From: Prevotella melaninogenica
GTDB lineage: Bacteria; Bacteroidota; Bacteroidia; Bacteroidales; Bacteroidaceae
NCBI RefSeq assembly: GCF_003609775.1
Contig: NZ_AP018049.1
Location: 372,001 to 436,000 of the forward strand
Reading direction: 5' to 3'
Length of the DNA stretch: 64,000 nt
Part shown: positions 1 through 7,956 of the stretch, in pieces
Position numbering within the stretch: the stretch's first letter is position 1
Layout of the letters: every line of letters begins with the position of its first letter
Position numbers and translations under genes: made by a program
The notes under the pieces: model-generated
Database searches by the model: none
Told to the model about the DNA's origin: nothing
What the model saw: the letters and a program-made list of their open reading frames with translations, nothing else

Positions 1-124
1 GATAATAAAAGAACATATTAATGGATGCTATTGCAGCTTTATACATAATCTTATCTTTTTTACTGAAGTTTGTTTGGAGTTACAAGATTATAGTTTAGGT
101 CTTTTCTTTGTTTCAGGTATATTA

Positions 125-1369
125 TTACTTATACCCTCCATTTTTGTTGTAGAGGTCGTCAAGATGGTTATAGAAGCAGTATTTTTGCCACTGCTCATTT
201 AGTTGTTCATACGTTGGGTTTTGTTTTATGGAATGGATGGTACTATCTGACTTAAATGTTTCTTCAAGGATATATATACTTTTAGTATAGTTCCAAATAA
301 GTTTAGAGTAAAGGATAAATTCATTGTCGATATATTGATACATCTTCCATGTATAACAGTTTTGGTTATCATCACTTTGTTGAGTTACAAGAAATTTTAA
401 GTTTGGAACAATAATGGGATAGCTATTAATACTATCAGACTTTGCTTTTATGTATTTACCTTGCTTGGTAGACCATAAATAGATAATTGGTTTAGATTCT
501 TGCTGTGGATAGAAACAGATGTCACGTTGTCCGTCAAAGTTGTAATCATCTTGTTCAATTGTGTATATTTGCGCCTTTGTAAGCTGTACTGATTGGAGAT
601 ACTTATGATTGATATATATGTTAGCAAAGTTATTTTCTTTCTTTGTACTTATTTGCCAAGTAACTAATTTTTCCTTATTTATTTTCCACCATTCCCGTTG
701 CTCTTCAGCAGTAGCTCTCTGATAGTTTTTATTATTTAGAGTCATTACGTTCATATAGGAATCCCATCCAAGATGTTGTTTGGAAGGCTCAACCATAAAC
801 TCACTACTGCCAACATCTAATCCATTGTCGTTAGGGATGCGCCCAATACCAAAATTTGCTTTTTGTATGTTATTAGTTTTATATGATTTCCACACTCCTT
901 CATACTGATTATTATAATAGCCATCCACTCCACTATATATTTCATCCATGTAGACAGAGTCTTTATATATGAAGAAGTCAGACTCTAAACGGCCTGAGAA
1001 GACTCCAGTATCATATTGTGTGGAATCTTCTTTAAATTCATACTTTGCAATAATTTTGTATCGATTGATAGGATAGTATTCTGCATCGAGCTGTTTAAAT
1101 TTGCTGATGTGAATATTACCTGTAAAGCAAGTGATGTTATTTTTGACGCGGCTTTTGCCAATAACATGATAAATCTCAGCCTTCACTTTGTCTTTATAGA
1201 TGGTGTCAAAATGTATATATAGTCGTTGTCCGTTACCAATATAGCCGAGTATATTATTATTCATTAGTATACGGCTATAATCGTATTTCAGACAGTTGTC
1301 ACTTTCTGCGTAACTTACTTGCAATGTGGCTGTAGTTATAAAGATGAGGATAATGTTTTTTTTTAGCAT
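125..1369 (-). CDS. Secreted protein of unknown function
   Basis: 414-residue protein that I do not recognise. It begins with a short basic stretch and a hydrophobic segment ending near VSYAES, a plausible signal peptidase I signal of about 21 residues, so it is probably exported to the periplasm or the surface. The rest is rich in Tyr, Asn and Lys with no obvious catalytic motif or membrane segment. A CAAATATA at 1398-1405 reads TATATTTG on the coding strand and is a plausible -7 promoter element just upstream of the start. The neighbouring fimbrillin-like gene is on the same strand but separated by a strong terminator, so this is probably its own transcription unit. Export is inferred; function is unknown. 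Confidence 0.75.
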   Translation of the reverse strand: MLKKNIILIFITTATLQVSYAESDNCLKYDYSRILMNNNILGYIGNGQRLYIHFDTIYKDKVKAEIYHVIGKSRVKNNITCFTGNIHISKFKQLDAEYYPINRYKIIAKYEFKEDSTQYDTGVFSGRLESDFFIYKDSVYMDEIYSGVDGYYNNQYEGVWKSYKTNNIQKANFGIGRIPNDNGLDVGSSEFMVEPSKQHLGWDSYMNVMTLNNKNYQRATAEEQREWWKINKEKLVTWQISTKKENNFANIYINHKYLQSVQLTKAQIYTIEQDDYNFDGQRDICFYPQQESKPIIYLWSTKQGKYIKAKSDSINSYPIIVPNLKFLVTQQSDDNQNCYTWKMYQYIDNEFILYSKLIWNYTKSIYILEETFKSDSTIHSIKQNPTYEQLNEQWQKYCFYNHLDDLYNKNGGYK

Positions 1370-1548
1370 AGTATGAGTTTATCAATAGTTTATTATGCAA
1401 ATATAGTATTTATTTTTTATTCCAGTTTTATTAGTGCTAAGTTTTTTACTACTTGTAGATATTTATATAATGACAGATGTCTTTTTAATATCTTACATTA
1501 TTACGTTTCTATCTTCTTTGTCAATCTCTTAACAACTTATAAAAAAAC

Positions 1549-1586
1549 AAAGCAGCAACATCCCGAAAGAATGTTACTGCTTTTTG
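1549..1586 (-). terminator. Rho-independent terminator of the fimbrillin-like gene
   Basis: Inverted repeat AAAGCAGCAACAT (1549-1561) and ATGTTACTGCTTT (1571-1583) with one mismatch. Seven A bases at 1541-1547 form a U-run on the minus-strand transcript. It lies just beyond the stop of the 893-aa fimbrillin-like gene. A T-run on the other side makes it potentially bidirectional. Confidence 0.75.
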
Positions 1587-1624
1587 TTTATAGTATTATT
1601 TCTCTGATTATTACAGAGGATTTA

Positions 1625-4306
1625 TTATTCTGCTACAGGACGGACACAGCCACCAGCAGCACGTGTAATATCCATAAGAGGTCTTACGTCATTTTCCTCA
1701 ATTGTAAAACATCTTCCAGTTCTAGTACCATTAGCGATACCATTCCAATAAATACCTTTACCACCGACTCTGAACAAATCACCTGTGCTAAAGGAGCGTG
1801 AACCGATAGCTGGGAAGTAGACTGTAGATGGTGACGATGCATCTTTGGTATAGAAGTGATAACCCTGATCCCAGTTGCCAAGTGCATTTATTTTCCCAGG
1901 CTGAAAGATTACATTTTCACCAGTTGTTGTTACACCTGTAAAAGCGTTATATGGAGGCATGTGGAAACCAACTGGACATGGGTCGTAAATTGTTTTTACG
2001 AGAGCATTTGTTGGATCTTTTAGCACTGTAGTTTCCATTGACCATAAGTTATATTGATTATAATTATTAGCCCAAGAAACATCACCTATATAGAATTTCT
2101 CAGGATTCTGGATTGAATTTTTAATAGACATGTCGTCACCTGCATTTTCAATAATAGTGCCGCCATAGAGTTTATCTACATCTACACCAGGGAAAGCATC
2201 CTTACGTCCAAACTGATAGAATGTTGTAGAATATATTCTTTCAGCGTATGGAGTTTGTGTAATAGTTATGTATGCAGTTTTCTTCTCACCATTGCCTACT
2301 TCCTGTTCAATCTTCATACGTGCAACACGTGCTGCCTCATAAGATGTAGCTTGCCATTTATATAATGTATAGCCAAGGATATTCTTTGTAAATTTAAACT
2401 TAGCACCATCATGGTTCGTAGACTCAATTGTACTCAACGCATCACTATGATCGAACCAAAGGTGCCAGCTCCACATAATAGTACCATCAGCACTCTTAAT
2501 AGCGATAACAGCATTACCATTCTTAATATTTGCTGCAGACACATGGAAGTTAACAAATGACTTGTCACCATTGTTCGTAACACTCAAACCGTCAACAAGA
2601 TCCTTCTGGTCCATCCAAACGATAGATGCTTGTGTTGCTGGGTTAGTCGTATTCTGTACGTTAATGTAAGGAGTTGTAATGTCATTTCCTAAATGATCCT
2701 TGAAATTACTCAAAACATTAGCACCAGTGTGAGTAGTCTTATATGAACTTTCATTTGTAGCACCACCCTTAACAGCGTTACCATATACCAATGGGATGCG
2801 ATAGTAACCAGGAGCAGAAATCAAGTAGCTGTTAGCAGTGTTCTGGATAGCATCACCGCCATTAGTATTTGACAAGTTATAAGGATTGCTTGCAGAGCCC
2901 TTAGCGGTAGCATCCTGCAGAACCTTATTGTATTCTGTGAGGCGGTCTTTTAAGTCAGCTTTTGTGATGGTTGCTTTTCCAGACTCTGCAGTAGCACCAC
3001 CATTACCACTCTCCTTAGACATTGCTGTCAACCAAGAAGGTTTGTTGGTACCCAAGTTAGTCCAGCTGTCAGTTGCACGGTCATACTCCTCGTAGCCAAC
3101 AGCCTTCCACTTTACAGGCTGCTTTGTTCCATCAGGAGCATTTCTGTAACTTGTAACAAAATAGTCGTTTGACTTGTCCTGATTGTATGCTACGCTTGCT
3201 GGGTTTGTTGTTTCAAGTGTATATTCCCATGTTGAGTTCTTCTCGCTGAGTTTATAAGTTTTGGTAGTACCAGCCAACCATGAACCCTTTAGTGTACTTT
3301 CAATTTTAGAACCATCAGTGAACTCAACATATACAGTAATATTCTTACCTGTAAGCTCCTGAGGAATCATATAGAAGGTATAATTGTCACCATCATTACC
3401 AGTAAGCACAGCGTTAGGGTTCTGATTAGTGCTAACAGCAAGCCCTTCAAGCTTAAATGTCTTTGCGTCACTTAAGTTCTCCCATTTAGCACCAGTACCA
3501 TCAAACTTGTCAGAAAGTGTATATTTACCTTTGCTCAAAGCATTGCGGATCTCAACCTTACTTATAGTCTTGTTGATAGAAAGGTTTTGACCAACAGCAA
3601 ACTTGATAGCAGTCAGTGCGTGACGGAAATCTAAGTCAGTTCTTGGAGCAGTACCCTGAACAGAATAGTGTACATGACCAGAACAAGCAGTCATCAAGTC
3701 CTTCTGGTTTGTTACATCTGTTTCAGCCTCAAACTCAATATAAGGGCTACCCTCATAAGACTCTGGAGAAAGCTTAATCTTAGTATACTCATCCTTAACC
3801 TGTGGGAATACAGCATAAAAACGAGCGTGAGGAATTGCCCAACTCCATTTTCTTGGTGTAACAAGCTTACCATTACTCAAGGTTGGCTCATTGTAGAACC
3901 ATTCAGGCTTAGTTGTGATATTAGCTTCAGTAGTACCACGATGACCAGAAGCAGAGAAGTTCTCTGTAATGTTTTTAATAACATTAGCACGTGTCTGAAC
4001 ATCTGCCTGAACAGGATTAACACCCTCTACAGTTGTCTCAATAATGCAGAGTTTTTCAGCGTCAGCGCCCTTAACATCCAATTTCTGTGGTGCAAGATCT
4101 TCTGATGAAAGATAAGGATTAATTGCTCCACGTGTCAAACTTCCACCGCTTACAGCAATAGCACGTGTTTGAACATCGTTCACACCAAATGAAACAAATG
4201 CGTCATTATCTCCGTTGTTCTCATTCAAATTGTCATTATCGACACAAGAAAATATTGTCAAAGTAGCTACACCAGCCAACAACAATGTTGATAATTTATT
4301 TTTCAT
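1625..4306 (-). CDS. Fimbrillin-like cell-surface lipoprotein
   Basis: 893-residue lipoprotein. The signal sequence ends in a lipobox-like IFSC, with Cys near residue 21, followed by an Asp/Asn-rich tether. The next part has the style of Bacteroidales fimbrillin/FimB/Mfa2 proteins: early TRA motifs (QTRAIAVSGG, QTRANVIKN), then a middle part with DLDFRHALTAIKFAVG, a signature of fimbrillin-like N-terminal domains. The C-terminus has YDPCPVGFHMPPYNAF and ends in CVRPVAE, a motif pair common in large Bacteroidales surface lipoproteins. It probably acts as an adhesin or fimbrial tip/anchor component; which one cannot be read from sequence. A 61-residue gene ends 48 bases upstream on the same strand and is probably cotranscribed. 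A terminator follows at 1549-1586. Confidence 0.8.
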   Translation of the reverse strand: MKNKLSTLLLAGVATLTIFSCVDNDNLNENNGDNDAFVSFGVNDVQTRAIAVSGGSLTRGAINPYLSSEDLAPQKLDVKGADAEKLCIIETTVEGVNPVQADVQTRANVIKNITENFSASGHRGTTEANITTKPEWFYNEPTLSNGKLVTPRKWSWAIPHARFYAVFPQVKDEYTKIKLSPESYEGSPYIEFEAETDVTNQKDLMTACSGHVHYSVQGTAPRTDLDFRHALTAIKFAVGQNLSINKTISKVEIRNALSKGKYTLSDKFDGTGAKWENLSDAKTFKLEGLAVSTNQNPNAVLTGNDGDNYTFYMIPQELTGKNITVYVEFTDGSKIESTLKGSWLAGTTKTYKLSEKNSTWEYTLETTNPASVAYNQDKSNDYFVTSYRNAPDGTKQPVKWKAVGYEEYDRATDSWTNLGTNKPSWLTAMSKESGNGGATAESGKATITKADLKDRLTEYNKVLQDATAKGSASNPYNLSNTNGGDAIQNTANSYLISAPGYYRIPLVYGNAVKGGATNESSYKTTHTGANVLSNFKDHLGNDITTPYINVQNTTNPATQASIVWMDQKDLVDGLSVTNNGDKSFVNFHVSAANIKNGNAVIAIKSADGTIMWSWHLWFDHSDALSTIESTNHDGAKFKFTKNILGYTLYKWQATSYEAARVARMKIEQEVGNGEKKTAYITITQTPYAERIYSTTFYQFGRKDAFPGVDVDKLYGGTIIENAGDDMSIKNSIQNPEKFYIGDVSWANNYNQYNLWSMETTVLKDPTNALVKTIYDPCPVGFHMPPYNAFTGVTTTGENVIFQPGKINALGNWDQGYHFYTKDASSPSTVYFPAIGSRSFSTGDLFRVGGKGIYWNGIANGTRTGRCFTIEENDVRPLMDITRAAGGCVRPVAE

Positions 4307-4354
4307 ACTTCGTTTAATTTGAAATATTTTAAGTTTTTACTATGTGTGGATGAC

Positions 4355-4540
4355 TTAACCTTCAATATCAGTGTCTTCGTCATCTACTGTTTGTTCTATC
4401 ACTCTTATGTTGCCTCCTGCATCACCTCCAGGGCGTACATTAGGGCTTGTTGCCATAATAAAACTCTTTTCAGCCAATTCAAAAACCTTGGCACAAGGCT
4501 TGACATAAGCCTCTTTCACAAGTTGTCGTTCTGTTTTCAT
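4355..4540 (-). CDS. Small companion protein of the fimbrillin-like gene
   Basis: 61-residue protein without a signal peptide. The N-terminal half is basic (KTERQLVKEAYVKPCAKVFE) and the C-terminal half is Gly/Asp-rich and acidic (RPGGDAGG, then DDEDTDIEG). Short Bacteroidales proteins with an AYVKP...FELA...S.... Gly-rich layout are common next to surface-protein genes, but no function is established to my knowledge. It is 48 bases upstream of the fimbrillin-like gene on the same strand and so is probably the first gene of that operon. It could be a small secreted or leader-type peptide. The reading frame is convincing because of its position and composition; the role is unknown. Confidence 0.6.
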   Translation of the reverse strand: MKTERQLVKEAYVKPCAKVFELAEKSFIMATSPNVRPGGDAGGNIRVIEQTVDDEDTDIEG

Positions 4541-4931
4541 TTGTAGAATGTGATTTTTTACTATATTATTTACTTGAGAATACAGTGTTGTAGACTCTGT
4601 GGTTATTAAAGATAGTAGAATGAAAATTTACCTGATTATCCTGTCAGATAGAAAAATCGTTCTGTTTTTGTATTACTAATATATAGTAGCTTTTTCTTTA
4701 AAAAGCGGTGCAAAGGTATAAAGCTTTTGCGACTTATTAGCATTTTTTGGAAGAAATGTGTATAATAATTTGATGTTTAATATAATTTTATAGATAAAAC
4801 TGTTAATTGTTTATGTGTAAAGGGCTATGTTTGTTAAGATTGAGTGAAAAGTTCTAAGATCATGGTTTTTGCATCTATTCTTTCTCTAATAAGGAAAAAA
4901 CTATTAACTTTGTCAACCACATTAATTCATT
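4541..4931. promoter_or_regulatory. Divergent intergenic region with -7 elements in both directions
   Basis: About 390 bp between divergent genes. On the minus strand CAAAGGTA at 4711-4718 reads TACCTTTG, a perfect Bacteroidetes -7 box, about 170 bases upstream of the small fimbrillin companion gene, so the leader would be long. On the plus strand TAACTTTG at 4905-4912 precedes the methyltransferase-like gene by about 20 bases. I see no convincing -33 TTTG at the right spacing for either, and no clear gene in the gap. Confidence 0.5.
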
Positions 4932-5540
4932 ATGTTATACTTCATTAGGCGATTTATAGTTTGGTTAAGACGTGCGCGCTATTCCAGAGGGTTTGGCGTA
5001 CAGTCACCTTGGGCATACCGCTTTATTCGTTATGTGGTGAATGAGCATTATCCTTATTATAAGTATGAGCAACTTGATAAACAGGTAAATGGAATTGATA
5101 GGAGAACTCGCAAATTATGTAAACTTTATTTTCGTTTAGCCAATTATCAGCAACCTCATGTGTTTGTTGATTGTTACCCAGCATCTTCGTGTTATAAAAC
5201 TTACGTAACTGCAGGTTGTCAAAAGGCTCGATATTATAAGGTTACAAAAGAGACAACGGAAGAAAAAACACTTCAAATCTTTTCAAATGCTGGTGAGTAT
5301 AGTATAGTTCGTGTTCCGCTTATTGAGAATTATCGTTTACTTATAGATAAGGCATTAGATTATCTTTCCTCAACATGTGTTTTGGTTATAGAAAATATCA
5401 AGCGGGATAAGGAGGCAAAAGCCTATTGGGCAGAACTTGTTTCTGATACTCGTACAGGCATTAGCTTTGATTTATACTATTGTGGAGTGTTGTTTCTTAA
5501 TAGAGATATGGTAAAGCAATCATACGTGGTGAATTTCTGA
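4932..5540 (+). CDS. Methyltransferase-like protein, probably degenerate
   Basis: 202-residue cytosolic protein. Its N-terminus (RRARYSRGFGVQSPWAYRFIRYVV) matches the pattern that opens Bacteroidetes class I SAM-dependent methyltransferase-like proteins, a basic segment followed by GFG(V/I)xSP(W/F). The rest shows no clear glycine-rich SAM-binding loop (no E/DxGxGxG). A Rossmann-like alternation remains, for example CVLVIENI near residue 155 and ISFDLYYCGVLFLNRD near the end, and the latter resembles the terminal strand pair of such enzymes. It may therefore be a catalytically altered member. The -7 box TAACTTTG lies immediately upstream. The cobalamin adenosyltransferase gene starts 37 bases downstream, so the two may be cotranscribed; no functional link is established. 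Confidence 0.65.
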   Translation: MLYFIRRFIVWLRRARYSRGFGVQSPWAYRFIRYVVNEHYPYYKYEQLDKQVNGIDRRTRKLCKLYFRLANYQQPHVFVDCYPASSCYKTYVTAGCQKARYYKVTKETTEEKTLQIFSNAGEYSIVRVPLIENYRLLIDKALDYLSSTCVLVIENIKRDKEAKAYWAELVSDTRTGISFDLYYCGVLFLNRDMVKQSYVVNF

Positions 5541-5577
5541 ACGCACAAGACTTAAACTTTATAAATGTAATACTATT

Positions 5578-6144
5578 ATGAAAATATATACAAAAGCAGG
5601 TGATAATGGTACGACATCCTTATGTGATGGCAGTCGCTTATCAAAAGATGATATGCGAGTAGAAGCATACGGAACATTAGACGAACTGAATGCAAATATA
5701 GGGTTGCTTATCTCATTGTTAGAAGTAGACTCCTCTAAAGGTTTTGTTACTAAACTCATAGAGTTGTTAGTTGAAATTCAAGAAGAACTGTTTGTAATTG
5801 GAGGCGAGCTTGCCGGTGCTGAAAGAAAGGCAGAAGACCTTATTAGTACTCAAAACTTAATTAGAAAGCTTGAAGTAAATATCGATGAACTATCTTCCCA
5901 ACTCCCTGTGCAGCACCATTTTGTTTTGCCAGGGGGTATCATTCCGGCAGCTCAAAGTCATGTTTGCCGTACGATTTGTCGTCGTGCTGAGCGTCGTATC
6001 GTTGCTTTATCCCATGTGGCAACAGTTTCACCTAAAATCCTTATCTTTGTCAACAGATTATCAGATTATTTCTTCATTTTGTCACGTTATTTGAATAAAG
6101 ATAGTGGCACAAGTGAAAAAACATGGAAAAATACTTGCAGATAA
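5578..6144 (+). CDS. Cob(I)alamin adenosyltransferase, PduO type
   Basis: 188 residues, the usual length for PduO-type ATP:cob(I)alamin adenosyltransferases. These enzymes transfer adenosyl from ATP to reduced cobalamin to make coenzyme B12 in the cytosol. The ATP-binding N-terminal motif YTKAGDNGTTSLCDG is at residues 3-17, followed by the conserved VEAYGTLDELNANIG at about 29-43. The C-terminal signature LPGGIIPAAQSHVCRTICRRAER lies around 119-141, with the Arg/Glu pairs that form the active-site salt bridge. It follows the methyltransferase-like gene with a short gap. No cobalamin riboswitch is visible upstream. In this lineage the product would serve B12-dependent enzymes such as methylmalonyl-CoA mutase, which is not in this window. 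Confidence 0.9.
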   Translation: MKIYTKAGDNGTTSLCDGSRLSKDDMRVEAYGTLDELNANIGLLISLLEVDSSKGFVTKLIELLVEIQEELFVIGGELAGAERKAEDLISTQNLIRKLEVNIDELSSQLPVQHHFVLPGGIIPAAQSHVCRTICRRAERRIVALSHVATVSPKILIFVNRLSDYFFILSRYLNKDSGTSEKTWKNTCR

Positions 6145-6164
6145 GAAAATAAATGTTACTTTTG
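6134..6164 (+). promoter_or_regulatory. Bacteroidetes-type promoter of the DUF2795 gene
   Basis: CTTG at 6134-6137, 19 bases, then TACTTTTG at 6157-6164, matching TTTG-N19-TAnnTTTG except for one base in the -33 box. The gene starts about 33 bases downstream. Confidence 0.6.
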
Positions 6165-6197
6165 CACGCACTAAGAATCATGTAAAAAAATAAGAAT

Positions 6198-6419
6198 ATG
6201 TATTGGACACTTGAATTGGCCTCTAAGCTGGAGGATGCTCCATGGCCTGCAACAAAAGATGAGCTGATTGACTATGCAATGCGATCAGGTGCACCACTTG
6301 AGGTTCTTGAGAATCTTCAGGAGATTGAAGATGAAGGGGATGTCTATGATAGTATCGAGGATATTTGGCCTGACTATCCTTCAAAGGACGATTTCTTGTG
6401 GAATGAAGACGAATATTAA
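6198..6419 (+). CDS. DUF2795-type small acidic protein
   Basis: 73-residue, very acidic cytosolic protein. The core (ASKLEDAPWPATKDELIDYA...GAPLEVLENLQEIEDEG.VYDSIEDIWPDYP) has the layout of DUF2795 proteins, small helical proteins widespread in Bacteroidetes and Actinobacteria with no established biochemical function that I can state. The C-terminus DDFLWNEDEY is typical of the Bacteroidetes version. It has its own promoter at 6134-6164 and a terminator right after the stop, so it is probably monocistronic and well expressed. Family assignment is by pattern recall. Confidence 0.8.
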   Translation: MYWTLELASKLEDAPWPATKDELIDYAMRSGAPLEVLENLQEIEDEGDVYDSIEDIWPDYPSKDDFLWNEDEY

Positions 6420-6424
6420 AGAAT

Positions 6425-6464
6425 AGAAAAGAGGTTGTATCATAAAGATACAATCTCTTTTTTG
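6425..6464 (+). terminator. Terminator after the DUF2795 gene
   Basis: Inverted repeat AAAGAGGTTGTATC and GATACAATCTCTTT with a five-base loop followed by a T-run. It resembles the terminator at 36948-36982 in both stem and 5' flank (AATAGAAAAGAGG). A 28-bp dispersed repeat follows it directly. Confidence 0.85.
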
Positions 6465-6466
6465 TC

Positions 6467-6494
6467 TTAAACTCAAATCGGTCATTAGGCCGCA
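6467..6494 (+). repeat. 28-bp dispersed repeat, copy 1
   Basis: TTAAACTC, then AATCGGTCATTAGGCCGCA; about 25 of 28 positions match a second copy at 37243-37270. Both lie in intergenic DNA close to a terminator. Confidence 0.6.
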
Positions 6495-6718
6495 CTAAAC
6501 ATATATACGATCAGTTGATAGTATTTATAATAAGGTGTATGTAGCCTTTAAAATCTTAGATTTTAATTCTGTATAGATGGGAAATACATAATAGCTTGCT
6601 TGGAAAATTTATGACAAAATTATGGGCTTTATCGTTGGCTCCTTGTTGAAAAACAGCTATTTCCGGCTCTTTTGTAACTGCCATGAAGTCAAGAAGTTAT
6701 AAGATTGGTTTGTAAGAG

Positions 6719-6812
6719 GTGCTTAATTGGACTTCAAAAGGGCGTTAGTAAGGTCTGAAAAGGGCATCTTTTGCAAGCCAATTGGGCGTCTTTTCAAAGC
6801 TAAAAGAGCATC
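6719..6812 (-). repeat. 22-bp-period array A (five units), upstream of porP
   Basis: Five units with hexamers GTGCTT, GGCGTT, GGCATC, GGCGTC and AGCATC at 6719, 6741, 6763, 6785 and 6807, exactly 22 bp apart. Read on the minus strand these are RAYGCY-like (GATGCT, GACGCC, GATGCC, AACGCC, AAGCAC). The whole array, including the 16-bp spacers, is homologous to arrays B and C but in the opposite orientation to them. It lies in the 526-bp gap between the DUF2795 gene and porP, which otherwise holds a terminator and no clear gene. Confidence 0.8.
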
Positions 6813-6945
6813 TTTAAAAATGCAGTATGCGAAATTTATTTACAACTACCACTTATGTGTATATGTCTTCTTTTGGCAAGTAGGATGTAGAAAGACAGAT
6901 ATGTGTTTGCTCTTTCTTATCAGAGAGTTTTCTTTCTATATATCC

Positions 6946-7947
6946 ATGCGCTTTTTAATATTTATACGTAAGAAAGCAATAATTCAACCAGGCATACGTT
7001 ATAGAAACGTGTTTAAACGTTTAATACTCATATTTTCACTCACTTGTCTGATAGGGAACTCTGTCAAGGCACAGTACGATCCGTCTTATAGTCACTATTG
7101 GGCGATGGAGCCATCGTTCAATCCTGCTACGGTTGGAAAGGACAATAAGCTGAATGTTGTGGGTGCATACGCCCTCGACTTTGCTGGCTATGAACACAAT
7201 CCGAATACTTTCTATGTAGGAGCAGATATGCCAGTTTATTTCATGAAGCAATATCATGGAGTGGGAGTTTCTATTCTGAATGATAAGTTAGGAGCCTTTG
7301 TTCATCAGCGTGTTGCAGGACAATATGCCTTTCGTAAGGACCTTTGGGGCGGAATGCTTTCTGCAGGTGTTCAGGTGGGTATGCTTTTTGAAAAGTTGGA
7401 TGGCTCTAAGTTAGACCCAGAGGAGGGTAGTGATCCAGCTTTAGCACAAGGAGAAGTTAATGGACACGGACTTGATTTAGGTGCAGGACTCTATTATACG
7501 CACAAGGATTGGTATGTTGGAGTATCCGTTCAGCATCTCAATGCTCCCTTAGTAGATTTGGGTGAGACCAATGAGTTACAGATAAATCGTACATATTATT
7601 TGACGGGTGGATACAATATTAAATTGCGAAATCCGTTTCTTACTATACCGACTTTTGTTCTGGCACGTTATGATGGTGTGAACTATCGGGCTGATATCAC
7701 TGCCCGACTGGTCTATACACACGAGAAAAAAGTACTTTACGGAGGCGTTTCTTATAGTCCAACAAACTCTGTTACAGCCATGATTGGTGGAACATTCCAC
7801 GGAATTAATTTGGGTTATAGCTATGAGATGTACACGGGTACGACGGCTTTCAAGAATGGTAGTCATGGGCTATTCGTTAGCTATCAAACCGATATAAACC
7901 TGCAGAAGAAAGGCAGGAACAAACATAAAAGCGTAAGATTTCTATAG
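6946..7947 (+). CDS. porP: Type IX secretion outer-membrane protein PorP/SprF family
   Basis: 333 residues from the ATG at 6946. The frame stays open further upstream (another ATG at 6901), but 6946 gives a coherent signal peptide ending ...NSVKAQ. The mature protein opens with YDPSYSHYWAMEPSFNPATVG, the N-terminal hallmark of the PorP/SprF family (Q..P..S.Y....NPA..G). The rest is a predicted beta-barrel with many aromatic-Gly strands, including GVGVSILNDKLGAF and FRKDLWGGMLSAGVQVG. PorP is an outer-membrane component of the type IX secretion system that associates with the PorK/PorN ring. It is the first gene of a compact porP-K-L-M-N operon, with porK starting 9 bases after its stop. Repeat array A lies upstream and may contribute to its regulation. 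Confidence 0.9.
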   Translation: MRFLIFIRKKAIIQPGIRYRNVFKRLILIFSLTCLIGNSVKAQYDPSYSHYWAMEPSFNPATVGKDNKLNVVGAYALDFAGYEHNPNTFYVGADMPVYFMKQYHGVGVSILNDKLGAFVHQRVAGQYAFRKDLWGGMLSAGVQVGMLFEKLDGSKLDPEEGSDPALAQGEVNGHGLDLGAGLYYTHKDWYVGVSVQHLNAPLVDLGETNELQINRTYYLTGGYNIKLRNPFLTIPTFVLARYDGVNYRADITARLVYTHEKKVLYGGVSYSPTNSVTAMIGGTFHGINLGYSYEMYTGTTAFKNGSHGLFVSYQTDINLQKKGRNKHKSVRFL

Positions 7948-7956
7948 AAAGATATA

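Noticed and set aside
1373..1801. 142-codon plus-strand frame between the first two genes
   Set aside because: It overlaps the terminator and the end of the fimbrillin-like gene on the other strand, and its composition is that of non-coding AT-rich DNA.
5541..5577. Cobalamin riboswitch upstream of the adenosyltransferase gene
   Set aside because: The gap is only 37 bases; there is no room for a B12 box or its conserved core.
6719..6812. CRISPR array
   Set aside because: Period is only 22 bp, the conserved part is about 6 bp, and the intervening 16 bp are conserved between arrays instead of unique. No cas genes nearby.
6727..6945. Upstream extension of porP to an earlier start
   Set aside because: The extension runs through repeat array A and gives a non-signal N-terminus before a proper signal peptide. 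The ATG at 6946 fits better.
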